Shown: positions 47,314 through 60,331, counted from the first letter of the stretch. The stretch is DNA of 64,000 nucleotides from Pseudocercospora fijiensis CIRAD86 (GCF_000340215.1 NW_006921539.1:2056507-2120506); one strand, 5' to 3'. A program made the numbers and translations. Notes: generated by a model not told the origin, from the sequence alone.

Positions 47314-47982
47314 TTCGGGGAGCTGTTCGATGGATTACGGGAAAGAAAACGGCGAGTGGTGATTCCTGCGACCTGCGGAGGATGAAATGCGGATAGAACT
47401 GCTTTGCGCAGCTGGTGGATGGGAAGATGTACTGGTGCCATTTCGAGGTGCTCGCCGGCTGCTATTAAGGGCTTCTTTGTCCGAAACGGAAATGAGACTT
47501 CTTCATGCGTGTCTTCGAGATGGCCATACTCGGCGACACAAAGAACTGCAGACAGACCACATCATTGGCCATGTGCTTTCTTTGTCTTGCTCCTGCTCCA
47601 GCCAGCAGAGACCGTGATTTCATACGAAGCATTGTCCAGACATGTATCGAAAAATAGCTCATCTGCAACCAGTCTGAATTCCCTTGTGCCGTATATCTCC
47701 TCTCTTCCCTTCAAGAATGATCATCCAGGCGCAGACTCGGAAGCTGGTGGTCGAAAGGCGCTGGGGACATGAGGTACGTGGCGGTGGTCGAAACGCGCTG
47801 GGGACATGAGGTACGTGGCGTATCGTAGGATCGCGAGTTTGCATTGGAACATTGTTGGAGATGCAGAGAGACGAGAGATGTTCATTTCAGCGGAGGCTTT
47901 GGGAACGGGATCGACGGGTTCCCTTTTGAGGCAATCCGGGTTCTAATGTCCCTGTCTATTCCATTCGTCTCTCATATACATA
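47314..47982. other. Intergenic region: PKS-NRPS 3' end and promoter of the 211-aa gene
   Basis: Both flanking genes run on the minus strand, so this 669-bp stretch holds the downstream region of the megasynthase and the upstream region of the next gene. Short open frames exist on both strands, but none looks real. A 37-bp tandem duplication lies inside. Confidence 0.5.
47746..47819. repeat. 37-bp tandem duplication
   Basis: A unit starting GGTGGTCGAAAGGCGCTGGG at 47,746 is repeated at 47,783 with one mismatch (G/C). It lies about 160 bp past the stop codon of the PKS-NRPS gene. Confidence 0.9.
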
Positions 47983-50900
47983 TCAACTCTCCTCCGAAGC
48001 GCCCATGTAGGGAAATACGATGTTGCGATTCCCAACACTCCCATACGTCGCCCGCAAGTACACCGTAATCAGCGGCTCAATGCCCAACTCCAACGCCCTC
48101 GCCAGCCATTCGTCCAACTCCACCTCCACAAACTCCTTCTGATAGAATGCTTCCATATAGCCTTTGAAATCGCTCGGCGGCACTCTGACCCCTCCGCTGT
48201 AGTGACGGAAGCGAAGATGTTGTGGCTGCGGCCGCGCAAGCACATCGCCCACAATATCCGCCGAGACGGTCTCAATGCGCGCGAAATCGAAGAATCCGTG
48301 GACGGCCATTTGCGAGACGCGAGGGATTGCCGCCATCCTGGCCGAGAATTCGAGGATGGCGTTCAGCGCGTCGTCGGAAGGAGCTTCGTCTCCGAGCAGT
48401 GCACAAGGACGATGGATCGTGATGGGGAATGCGCCTCCTGCTGCTTCTGCCACGCCTTCGAGGAAGACTTCGCTGGCCCATTTGGATGCCGTGTAGCCCT
48501 CCGATCCATCCAGCGGTGGCTGGTGCTCTTTCACGCTGATCGGTGGGAGCGCGGCCTGTGAGTCTGCGTGAAGCAGTGTCACTCGGCTGGAAGAGATGTA
48601 GTGGAGCGGCACACGGCGACGAGCCGCCCATTTGGCGAGGAGTTTCGTGCTGGCCACATTCGTTTGTCGGAGTGAGAAGTAGTTGTTCAAGCAGTGGCCA
48701 GTACTTCCGGCGATGATGATTCGGTCCACGCCTTCCACGAGACGGGAAATGCTATCTTCGCTCAAGCCAAGATTCTGTTGGCGTAGACTGTGGCTGCTTT
48801 CGTACACAGCAACGCGCCGGGCATCGACATCCGCGGGAACTGACTCCACTGCGAGACAGTGAACCCGTTGGATGGCGGGATCGCGAAGTAGAGCACGCAG
48901 AATGTGGCCACCAAGGAAGCTATCTGCACCAGTCAACAGGACCTCGGATGTGTCTCGGGGAGACGACCTGTCCATGATATGTTGCCATCTCAATGCCAGT
49001 ACCATATCTTCGCTGAGCCTTGTCTCCTGGTCCCAGTCGATTCGGTCAGGAGTAGACTGGTCGGCGGAGCGGTTCGTGATCAAGTCGGCCATACCTCCTA
49101 GCGTGCTGTGCATGAACATATCTCGAATGGATAGGGTGACGAGCATATCTGTACGAATCGCTGCCTGGAGCTTCACCAAGTGCAGAGATGAGCCTCCGAT
49201 GGCCAAGAAGTCAACGTCCGTACGACGAGGAACGTCCGTACGACCAAGAGCGCGTTGCCATAGCAGATGCAGCTCCACCTGCTTCAGCATCGCCATGCCA
49301 GCAGCAGGTCCCTCGTGATGTTCAGCACTGGCTTTCCGTGGAGGCAGTGGAGTGCGAGCCAGTATTCCCCGGTCCGCTTTACCATTTGCGTTCATTGGCA
49401 ATTTCGTGTAGAGCACAACGCGAGTGGGCTTCATGTGTCGCGGAAGCGCTAGCTGTCGCATGAAGTCTTCGAGCGGTGCCTCGAGCGCGTCATTGTTCTT
49501 GATAGCTGGGCTGATATGCGCCACTAGAAGGACATCATCGTTGTCCTGATGTAAAGTGACGACAGCGTCAGAAATGAGATGCGAGCCTTGAGATAGGATG
49601 GCGTGTTCAACATCACTCAAGTCGACCCGGATACCTCGTATCTTCACAACCGTGTCGTTGCTTAGTCGACCCAAGAAGCCAAGAGTGCCGTCAGAGCGCC
49701 AAACGCCACGATCGCCGCTCTTGTACATTGTTCCTTCTTCAAGCCTGATGCCTTCCCGGGAGTCAATGGTGTAGCTACGGCTGTCGACAAAGGCCTTCGC
49801 AGTAGCGATTGGATCCACATAGCCAAGAGCGAGCGCATCTCCCGTGATGCTGATTTCTCCAGGAATGCCTGGTGGACAGATGTGACCTTGAGAGTCGATG
49901 ATGAAAATACCAACGTTAGCAAGAGGGCGGCCGATTGATGTTGCGCCTATTGTGAGCGGATCCTCGGCAGGCCTGCCTGTGTCATGAGGCATCGTGCAGC
50001 AAATGGTGGTCTCAGCTGGTCCGTAACAGTCGGTGAAACGTGGACGGTGAGGGAGGGCCTCAAATTCTCTGCGAAGGGTGGACGGAAGTTTTTCTCCACC
50101 ACATATTGCTAAACGCCAGTGACTGATACGAGACGGAACGTCGCCGCTGTAACATAGCCACATAAGATACTCGGTTGGAGTAGCGATGGTCAGGCCGACG
50201 TTCTCCTTCACCATCAAATTGGTCAAAGCCACCTGAAAGCAGGAGAGACCGATTAGCAATGTTTCAAATGATGTCGGCGCTGATCTCGAGATAGCGGTGT
50301 CATGTCCGAGAAGAATGTGTGCAAGGGGATACTCACCGGGTCTCCACGGCTTGCCTGCGGAGCGATAATCAGTGTCCCTCCGTGGCAGAAGGCCAACAAA
50401 AGCTGTGCAATAGCCATGTCGAACCCGAGATTGCTCTGCTGAAGTACAACCTCGCCCTTCTTGACACCCAGCAGGTCATGTTGATTGGCAACCCAATTGA
50501 GCAGACCACGAGCGGTAAGCAAGATGGCCTTGGGTGCACCAGTCGTTCCACTTGTGCAGATGATTGTAGACGGCGTCAATGCTTTCTCCAAATTGTCCAC
50601 CACTTGAGCTGGGTCGCACAACATCGGTGTGTCCTCTAGTAAAAGTGGTTGAGCCTTTGAGCCAGAATCAGACACCACTTGAGAGGCAAGCACACTGGTT
50701 GCGGTATGGCACAGGACTACGTCGGCCTCAGATGCCCGCAGCATGGCTACAAGCCTCGCGGGAGGGAGTGTTGCATCCAGTGGAACAAATGTTGCACCGA
50801 CTCGGTGAATGGCGAGCATACTGATTGCCCACTCCCGCAGGGGCTCACAGATGACAGCAATGCGACGGCCTCGGTAGGGAAGGATGCGGACAGCCAAGGA

Positions 50901-52437
50901 CATGATGGCATGGGCCAATTCAGCATAGGTCAAGGAGCCAGAGAGATCCTTCACAGCCGTGGAAGTGGAATGGACGGTCAGGATTTGATCGAATCTTGCT
51001 GTTATGGTCGATGGCCAATCAGCAAAGGCTTTGCGATCGGGCTTACCATGTTCGAGGGCTTTCTGGACCATAGCGCGAGGATAGATCTGAAGATTCTCGA
51101 GAGGAAAGTCGACCACGGACTGGTGAATCGCGTTGCTCAAAAGTGTGATGTACATTTGTGCCAGGAGCTCAGTGGCCTCCCGGGAGTAGAGATCTGCGCG
51201 TGTGAAGACTTGAACGAAAGAAGGTCCAGATACAGGCATCGGAACGACGAGGAAGGTGATATCGTATGGCGTGGTCGAGTCGATAGAGTCGCAGATATTC
51301 AATTGACAGTTCCCGAGCGGCATCGCAGCGGACTGTCCAGGACGGACATCGAAGCCGACCTGGAAGAGAGGTGTGCATGTTGGATCACGTCGAACGCCAA
51401 CCTGTAATTAAGTGGGTTTGAGATTAGCAAATGTTCCAACGTTGAATAACTCCGTCCGAGAGAATCGGCCTCGCCCTTTCGGTTCACTCACCTTGTCTAG
51501 AATCGAATCAAAGGGTACGTTGGCATGGGCCCGTGCCTCACGATATGTCGCGTTGACTTGTTGAACCAGTTCCCCGAAAAGTCTCGACGTTGATGTTCGA
51601 AGTCGTACAGGGAGCATATTGACGAAGAAACCCATGCTCTCGGCAGTCTCGGCATCACGACCAGAGTCTGTGACTCCGATACAGATATCGTCCGTCTCAG
51701 CGAGGCGTGAGAGGAGAGCTTGCACAGCTGCCAGGTACAGATTAACAGATGTAACGCCAAGGGATCGACTGATGATGTTGATGCGGTCGGCTATCTCTCC
51801 ATCAAGTTCGGCGAGGACTGTATGATTGGAGAGTCGCTCCAGAGCTGGCCGTGCTTTGACAGACGCGAAAGGGAGAAGGGGGAAGGGCTCAGGCAGCGTT
51901 GAGAACTGCTGACACCAAAACGTGCTCAGACCATCGGAGATAGTATCATCTGTCGCCTCTTCGATTGCAAGGGAGATGGTAGATTTGCCAGGAGCCGGCA
52001 AAGCTACACCTGTGTAGGCCATGTGTAGGTCTCGAAAGAACGTGCGCCAAGAGGAGCCATCCATCGCGATATGATGATAACCGAACAGCAGTGTATGTTC
52101 ATTGCTCGTATGAGAAATGAGCACGACCTCGAGAGCTTGACCATGCTCTAGGCGCCACTTTCGTGCACGTAGCTCATTCTGTGTAGCTCTCACGGCCTCG
52201 CGACTTTCTGTCGACGCGGGAATGTGCTTGAAACACTCTACAGGGGTTTCGAGAAGGCCTTGCCGTGGTGCATCCGTGCCGTCCTGGAAGAAACAGGTAT
52301 GTAGTCCCGGATGGTGAGCCACGACTGTCGCGACTGCACGACGAAGACGAGCGATATGAACGTGACCTTTCACGTCATATATGAGGATGTTGTTGTTTCG
52401 GGTGTGATCTGCTGACATTTGGTCAGCAATCCACATT
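47983..52437 (-). other. NRPS module of the megasynthase (residues 2606-4024)
   Basis: C domain (about 2600-3010) has an intact HHIAMDG at 2726-2732 and so should form the amide bond. A domain (about 3040-3565) has A3 TSGTTGAPK (3203-3211), Asp3248 at the start of the substrate pocket (FDMAIAQ), A5 CYGPAETT, A7 YKSGDRG and A10 NGK with Lys3560. PCP has Ser3624 in GGSSL. R domain (about 3705-4010) has YTASK with Tyr3855 and Lys3859, the SDR catalytic pair. Its nucleotide loop reads TGADSFLG where TGxTGFLG is usual. The intact Tyr/Lys pair argues for NADPH-dependent release to an aldehyde, but the loop change leaves a Dieckmann-type (R*) release possible. I could not assign the amino acid. Confidence 0.9.
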
Positions 52438-55400
52438 CTAAATCAGACACGTCAGTCCACGGGTAATCCGAAATAGCAAGGGGCGTCCGCTCGGGGCGGT
52501 CGCAGGCCAAGACTCACCTCGTCTGAGCGTGGGTCATGGGCGCGGTGCTCTTGAGAGTCGGCGGTGATGGTACTACATCATCTGTTTCCTCCTCTTTGTG
52601 CTCAGCTTCGCTGTCGCTCATCCTCATCTCCACACCCGAATCGCCAGTATCACTAGTACCCGACGACGAGTTCAATCGTTCGGCATCCGAAGATGATATG
52701 CTTGCCCTCCCATCACGATCCGAATCTTTCTCGGGGGTCGCGGAGTCTGTAGGATCTGCTTCTATGTTGACCTTGCTCTTCTCCGCAAGGTACTGAGATG
52801 CGGCAAAGGCACATATGGATTCGCCGCTTTCTCCACTCAGGAGCTTGAGGACGGGGACATCTACGTGTACCTCTTTCAAGAACCAGGTACGCAACTCGAC
52901 TGCAAGAAGCGAGTCAATGCCCATATCTAGCAAGGGGACGTCGGCCTTGAAACTGCCTGGAGACATTTGGAGCATTCTTTCCACCCTACTGGCCAGGGCT
53001 TGCGTCAGAACTGCAGTGACAGTGCCTTCGGACGTCGAGGCTTCTAGGCGAGCAGCGACCGACAAGGGGTCAGCATCTGCTCCACCGGCCAAATTGCTGG
53101 ACACTTTTTCCTCTCGAACGTAGTGAGAGGCAAGAATGTTCTTGTACCATTGAGGATGTGATTCGCTAGGCGTGTTGCTGTCGTACACGTAAGGTCCCAT
53201 GCCGGTTACGATCTCTGCGGTAGTCGAAGTCACGATCTCGCCTTCCCGGACAGGGCTTGCTGCCACAGCTTCGGCAAAGATCTGGTGCACATCGACCTCG
53301 GAAAGAGGTAGCTTCATTGTTCGTGCCAGCTTGTCAAACATTGCCTGGCCGCGTTCGGCAACGTATCCAACGTCCGCGACAGCTCCCACATCGATGACCG
53401 ATGCAGCGAGTCCTTGTTGTCGACGATGCTTTGCCAACATGACTTGGTAAAGAGATGCGGCGTCGTAATTAGACTGGCCGGCATTTCCAATGAGACATGA
53501 CAGGGTGGAGAAGAGGATGAAGAAATCGAGGGTTGGGTCACTGAATTCCTCATGAAGGTACAATGAACCGTTGACTTTTGGCCCAAGAACGTCATTCATG
53601 TCGGAAGCTTGCATGTCCAGGAAGAGTCGGTCTCGAAGTACGAGCGCGGCATTTGCCACGCCTACAATCGGTGGCATCTCATCGCGTATGGTGGCAACAG
53701 TCCGTTGTACGCTGGTCTTGTCGGAAACGTCCATGCGGTAGACCATGACCTTGGCTCCGAGTTGAGACACTTCTTCAAGCCATTGGGGATCGATATTGGC
53801 GCTGCGACTGGCCAACGCAATGTGACGCGCTCCATTCTCAACCATCCATCTGCAGATCGAACGACCAAGGGTTGAGACAAGACCAACCAGGAAATATGTT
53901 TTGTTTGGGTTGAATAGTCCTTGGCCGCGGATTGGGCCGATGGTGACCTGCAGCGAGCTTTCATGAGGAATGGTCCAATCGATGACAGCAGGATATTGAA
54001 GCGAAGCACTTGGAAGACCGGGCAAGTGGTGTGCTGATATTGCTGTTCTATGCTCGACGGTACCATCCATGTCTGCTAGGGTTTGCGAAATCACAGAACC
54101 AAGTTCTGCGAGCGGCAAGATCTTCCCCTCTAGCAGGAGCGCATCAAGGTCGAACGTGATGCCTGGGAACACTGACAGCAGCTTAGTGGTGACCGGATCG
54201 TCTCTGTCAAGTGCTACAACGTAGCCGATGTTGGCAGGAAGAGACCTCTGCAGGCTGTACGTCGATGCTCGAGGATGTAGGCGCACGGCATGAGCATGGG
54301 TCGACTTGACATTGGCCGTTGACTGGGTGAACACGAGTTGCGACTGACCCGTAGCAAGCTTCGCTATAACTTTAGCCAGAGCCGGGGATGCGCCATGGAT
54401 GACCACCTTGTGTCCTCGTAAAGTGCGACTAGGAGGAATGTTGGCATGGACTTGTCTAGCGAACACTGAAAGAGCGCAGGCTCTCAGGTGCTGTTCGTTG
54501 CATGGAGTCGTCGCCTCGAGCGCTAGTGACGAAGTCGGACCAGCGGAGACCATCGAGGAATGGGCGTTGGCGAGGACGAGGACGGGTTGGTCTTTGCTAT
54601 CCAAGCCTGTGGCGAGGACTGTGGAGGAGGACCATGGCAAAGTGACAGAATAGAGGGTTCTAATTGAAGTGGCCCCTTCGACTTCTTGCTGACAACGGCC
54701 TACACCAAGCAGCCACGGCTCTGCTTGCTCGACATTGATGGAGCCATCGCGAGACACAGCAGTATACTTGTGCTTAGCCACGTCAACGGAGTCGACCGCC
54801 TTGCTAATATGCCGTCCATCGGAATTGAGCCGGTTGTTACGCTCTGAATCTGGCTTTAAGCGTGTAATCAGCACCTCACCGTCGGACGTAAGCGTGAGCT
54901 CAGGCTCGTTTGACCAGAGAACTGGCTGGAGCTGGAAGTTCTCTGAAGCGCCGAGCTGAAGGCGAGCAAACGCCTCAACGATCGGGCGAGCATTCACTGA
55001 CCGAGAGCCCTTCGCAGACATGTTCAGGAACTGAAGATTGAGCTGCTCCAATTCTATCACCACCGTCCGGCAAAGACCGACCATCATGGCTGCGTGCGGG
55101 TCATGGTCGTCGAGATGGCCCGGAGTCACCCACAACATATCCGTAGCCTGTGCAAAGAGAGCTTGAACCTTCCGAAGCCGTGTCTCGGTGATGGCGTCGG
55201 CGAAGAAGGGCCGCTCGAGATCGCACAGGGCAATGACAGCAGTAGGAGCCGTCGTGTGGATGTCGGGATCAATCTTGTCAATGCTCTGCACAACCTGGAC
55301 ACGTCCCGCAAAGCGCGCTACGTACTGCGCGATGCTTCGAACGGTCTTTGCCATAGCCAGGGATTGTCCTCCGATGATCAACACTTGATCACTCAGCGGC

Positions 55401-58400
55401 AAGTCGTCCAAGAATTCCAAAGGCTCGCGAAGAATCTCCACCCGCGAATCGGTCGCCTGCGTGACGACCACTGAGATTGCGTGCGTATCCAGGTCCGGGA
55501 CATCACTCTGATGCTGGTCAACGCCCGTGAAGCCTGTTGATCGGAAGAGGTCGTCCCATCCTTGAAGTGACAATCCAGGCTGGCTGGCCGTTCCCTCGCG
55601 ATTTCCGAGCCACCAGCCTTCTAGAGGACCCATGAGCAATAGCCCTTCGAGGAATTCCCCCGTCACCTCCAGCATGAATAAGTATCCTCCGGGCTTCAGT
55701 ATGCGGCGTACATTCTGCACCGCCTTGGTCAGGTCGCTCGTGGCGTGGAGCACATTTGCGGCAATAACCACATCTTGGGACTCAGCCTCGAATCCTTGCT
55801 CGACAGGATCTCGCTCCACGTCGAAGACTTTGTACACCACTCGACCTGCGGCTGCAGCGTCTGTATGGGCTAAGCGCTCTCGCGTCGTCTCGAAGAAGCC
55901 TGCCGAGACGTCTGTGAAGGTGTACTGGCCAACAGCATCTCCAAGAGCGCTGAGTATACTCTGCGTTGTGCCCCCACTGCCACCACCAACCTCACAATAT
56001 CTCGCACGTGGATATCGGTGGGAGAAGGTGCGGACAAGGTCAGCAATGGTCTGATTCAGCCGTAATTGATAGCGGCCATGCGAGTATAGCTTTGCCCAGA
56101 CATTCTCGCGCAGGTAGACTTCCAGCGGCCTCTCCTCCCCTGCCATGACATTGGCCAGGTGTTCGCCCGCCACGTGCACAGCTCTCATGTCGATTTGATC
56201 TTTGAAGGCTGGCGTCTGCTTGTAGCTCTCCATCAGATCAGCCGTGTCGTCGAGCCAAGATTTCTGTAAGTTTGGATGCGTGCCGTTCGATGTATGCTGC
56301 AAGACGAGTTTTACTGAATTATAGAATGCCTGACGATCCCAGGTCCAGCTAGCGACCTGCGCATCGGAGACCGAAGAGAAGTAAGTGCGTAGATAGTACA
56401 GGCATGATCTGTTGATTGCTTCAATGAGTTTCTGTTCGGCCGCGTCTGGATGGAGCTCAGGAAGGTTGTTGCCATTAGCATGGAACAGGTCTGGTTGGTA
56501 GTCCAAATGAGAGAACACCGGGCGATCTTGTTTCGCACTCAGCTGCTTCCAGTTATCCATCCGGAAGCCCTCAATTTGCAGTATGCATTCCGCCGAGGGT
56601 CCAAAGACATGAAGGTCGCCTACGAAAGAGCGAGCATTGTTCTTCGTCAGGACGCAGTCTGTCTCAAACACCACTTCCGTGCCATCGTCAGAGAGACTAC
56701 GGGCGTGAGGATTGAATACCATGCGAGACATTGCCGAAGGCAAAAATGACCCTTGCATGGGGATGCGGGCAGGGTTCATCTTCGCTGCCAAGAGCGCCTG
56801 TAGTGCAACATCCAGCAGGCCTGGGTGAGCGATGTATTGATCTCCCACATCTTCGGCTGGCCACGATGCCCGGGCGCTGGAGAAGCCGAGCGTTCGACGA
56901 ATGTGTTTCATACCTCGGAAGATTCCAGTGTAGTTCAATCCAGTGGTCTTGAGGATGGCCTGGTAATATGCTTCACCTTCGATTGACGTCGTCCCGGAAC
57001 GACATGGCCGGCGTTCTGGCAATAGATTCACATCACCAAGGTGATCTTCCTCATCATTAGAGGAGAACAGCTCGATGATGAGGCGTCCGCTGGCGTTCTT
57101 CTCCAGAGCGCCACCCTGAACGCTCGAATGGCAAGCAAAATCTGTGTCGACAGTCAAGGCGTCATGGCTTGCTGGTTGTCGACGCCGCACAGAGAATACT
57201 ATCTCCACCCCGGCGTGGTTATCCTCAAGCACCAAGGCACGAGGAATGACCAAGTCGTGGACCTCGACTAGTTTGATCCGATCAAGGCCAGCAATCTCTG
57301 CTGCTGCTTGGACAGCCAAAGCCACGTAGCCTACGGTGGGGAAAAGTATTGCGTTTTCGAAGACATGACCCCTTGTCCACGGCAATTCGCTGACTTTCAA
57401 AACGTTCCGCCAGCGCATTTCGTTGTCTGAGTCATCAGCGACTCGTCTACCAAGTAGCTCGTGCGGTCGTCGGTCTGCCAGGCGGTATCGGCTGGACAAG
57501 CGACTCTCCTTCCAGAAAATCTGGTTGTGTGACCAGCTGTAACTTGGTATTGACTTGACAACCGGAGCGAAGGCCCCAGAGCCAGGCCCTAGGTATCCTC
57601 GCCTCCAGCCGTCCAGATCCACCCAATTGCCGAGAGTAGTCCATAAGGACCCGAGCGAAGCAGAGAATGCTGAAACGTCGTTTTGGCCGCGTTGCAGAGT
57701 GGCCACATACGGAAGTAGCGCATTCGGACCCAAGGCTGTCGTGATGGTCTGTGTTGCAGGACCCTTCAATGCAGGGTGAGCACCCACTTCGACCGCAAGA
57801 TCAAATGGTCCAGCACGCCATAAAGAGCACTCGACGGCATCAGAGAACAGAACTGGCTGACACATATTGGAAACCCAATATTCATCAGCCAGTACTTCAA
57901 GATCCGCCGGGTCGTCTAACAGCTCAGCATGACCATGGACTGAGGAGATCCAGATGCATTCATTGTTCTGAGGTCGCACTTGAATATTACATGCTCTCAG
58001 CGAAGCCAGATAAGGCGCGGCGCAGGGGAGCATATGGGCCGAATGATAGGCTGTGTCAACTTTCAGCAGTCTGGCAAAGGTCTTTCGCTCGTCCAACAAC
58101 TCCTTGGCTGACAGCACCGCATCTTCATCGCCAGAGAGTGTGGTCGATGTAGGAGAGTTGCTGGCTGCGACGCTCAGACGGCTGCCAAAGTCCAAGCAGA
58201 AAGCCTCAGCATCGTCGATGCCCAAGCCAACCGCCAACATGGCTCCACTTTGACCTCGTTCTCCTTGCGCTAGGTGGGCGTGGAGGCCTCGATAGAAGGC
58301 CACTCGCATGGCATCTTCGGCGGACAGCAGGCCGGCGGCATAAGTAGCAGCGATTTCGCCGGATGAGTGACCCACAACGCCGCGGAATGATATACCGGCA

Positions 58401-60331
58401 GCCGCCAGAGTGTCCACCAAAGCGATCTGAATCGCCGTACAGAGAGGCTGTGCAAGGGCTGCTTCGTTGAGGCGCGATTCCGATTGCTCTTTAGCAAGTT
58501 CTTGCGTGAGTGACCAAGTCGGCGCATCAGGAAGTGATGCAAGAGCAGCTTCGCAAGTCTGGAGACTTTTCTTGAATGTATAGCACTTGCTCGCCAGATC
58601 GCGGCCCATTGTCGCCCATTGTGCGCCTTGACCTGTGAAGATACCAAGAATTCCAGGGTTGTGCCATTTCAGCTTCGTAGGAGCTCGAACGCCAACGTTC
58701 TCGGAGGCCACGCCGGTTGTCGACGATCGCAGTGCATCGATCAACGACTTTCTAGATCTACCTCCCGAGAACGATATGCGCTGTGGGAGTGTTGTTCGAC
58801 GGCTTTGTGTGAAAAAGGCAAGGTCTTCTATGCTGACGGGATTGCTGCTTACGTCCTCGCTTTGCATCTCCAGCATGTCTGCCAAGCCGTTGATGTTTGC
58901 AGCAAGAGACGCTCCAGTGGATGCTGAAAGCAGCAATGGCCCAGCGAAGAAATCTTGTCCGTTGGGCGTTGGCTCAGGTGTTGAGGCATAGGGAGCAGAA
59001 GAGGGTATATACTGCTCAATGATTGCGTGACAGTTGGTACCACCAAATCCAAAGCTGTTCAAACTCGCACGACGTGGAAACGATCCTGAAGGCCACGGCA
59101 TTGCGTTTGTAGGAACTTCCAGACGATGATAGTACGGCGCGATGTCTGGATTCAAGCTCCGGAAGAGCAGGTTAGGCGGAATGGTTCCATGTTGCACCGC
59201 CAATGATGCTTTCAGGAGGCCAGCCAGGCCAGCACAACCCTCAAGATGACCTATGACAGTCTTGATCGATCCACAGAATAGCTTCTCGTCAATGTCGCCG
59301 TCGGAATCGTCATTCTTATCGTACTTGAAAAATGCATCGTAAATGCCACGAGCCTCCTGTGGATCACCAGCCATAGTTCCAGTGCCGTGTGCCTCAAAAT
59401 ACTGTGGTCGATCGCTTTTGCGTCGAAGGTCGAGGCCGGCGCGAGCATATGTCTCGCGAATAAGAGAAGCTTGCGCTTCGCCACTTGGCATCGTCATTCC
59501 TGTCGTCCTCCCATCTTGTCCCATTCCCGTCTCGCGGATGATGCATTCGATGTGATCGCCATGTGCCAGGGCTTGAGAAAGTGTTTTCAACATCAATGCG
59601 GACACGCCCTCCCCACGCGCATACCCGTCGGCAGACGCATCCCACATGGAGCTTCGTGATGTTGGCGACAGCATGTGTAGTTTTGACTCTGAAATATATG
59701 GAGTATAGTCGAAGATTAGATTCACGCCTCCGACAATTGAACTAGTTGATTCGCCATTTCGCAAACTCTGCACGGCAAAGTGGAGTGCGGCCAGAGACGA
59801 TGAGCATGCAGTATCCAGCGTGACTGAAGGGCCTCGAAGATCGAAGAAGTAACTGATTCGATTGGAGAGAATGCTAAAACAGGAGCCCGTTCCATGGTAG
59901 CGATTGATAGTCTCCAAATCTCGTCCTTGAATGTCACGGTAATCGTTCGTCATGCAGCCCACATATACCGACGTTGCGCTTCCTTGCAGCTGGTCGAGAG
60001 GATATCCAGCGCTCTCGATGCATTCGTAGACGGTTTCAAGCAGCAGACGCTGTTGAGGGTCCATTGCGTCGGCTTCCATCGGATTGATATTGAAGAATGG
60101 GGCATCAAATAATCGCAGGTCTTCCTCAAGCAGATATCCCTTGGCGACAACGTTGGTAGATCCATGATGCTCGCCATCTTCATGGTAAAAGGCCCCTAGG
60201 CCGAGACGGTCCTTGGGTATGGTGGAAAGAACGTCTTTCGGATTCTTAAGCAGTTGCCACAGCTTGGACGGAGATGAAGCGCCGCCTGGGAAGCGACAGG
60301 AAGACCCGACGACAGCAATGGGCTCAATCAT
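47983..60331 (-). CDS. PKS-NRPS hybrid megasynthase (KS-MAT-DH-cMeT-ER0-KR-ACP-C-A-PCP-R)
   Basis: Four exons on the minus strand: 60,331-52,518, 52,437-51,492, 51,401-50,337 and 50,232-47,983, coding for 4,024 aa. Introns are 80, 90 and 104 nt. All start GTGAGT, have a CTGAC or GCTAAT branch and end TAG or CAG. Splicing restores the C-domain start (MTHAQTR joined to MWIADQM), the C-domain end (SILDK joined to VGVRRDPTCTPLFQ) and the A-domain (SRGDP joined to VALTNL). The ATG at 60,331 gives MIEPIAVVGS, the usual KS start; an in-frame ATG at 60,562 would add 77 unrelated residues. The enzyme should build a reduced, methylated polyketide, link it to one amino acid and release it from the terminal R domain. 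Length and domain order are those of fungal HR-PKS-NRPSs that make tetramic acids, pyrrolinones or cytochalasan-type precursors. The product is unknown. No tailoring or trans-ER gene is visible in the window. Confidence 0.95.
52518..60331 (-). other. PKS module of the megasynthase (residues 1-2605)
   Basis: KS (about 1-440) has Cys176 in DTACSSS, His315 in EAHGTGT and His362 in IGHLEG. MAT (about 560-890) has Ser656 in GHSSG and His763 in AYHS. DH (about 955-1260) has His989 in the HxxxGxxxxP motif, but with Asn993 for Gly, and Asp1174/Gln1178 in LLDVALQ. cMeT (about 1440-1560) has the SAM loop EVGGGSGGTT. The region about 1640-2130 has the place and size of an ER fold but lacks an NADPH-binding ER motif, so it is ER0. 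KR (about 2140-2330) has Ser2278 and Tyr2289 (GNAGQSNYDAAS), while its cofactor loop reads GLVSTLG. ACP has Ser2474 in GIDSL. A Ser/Asp/Glu-rich linker (about 2520-2595) leads to the C domain. Confidence 0.9.

Noticed and set aside
50253..52436. Reading the C and A pieces as separate NRPS genes
   Set aside because: Intron splice sites with correct phase join all pieces into one 4,024-aa protein, and the motifs at each junction are completed only by splicing.
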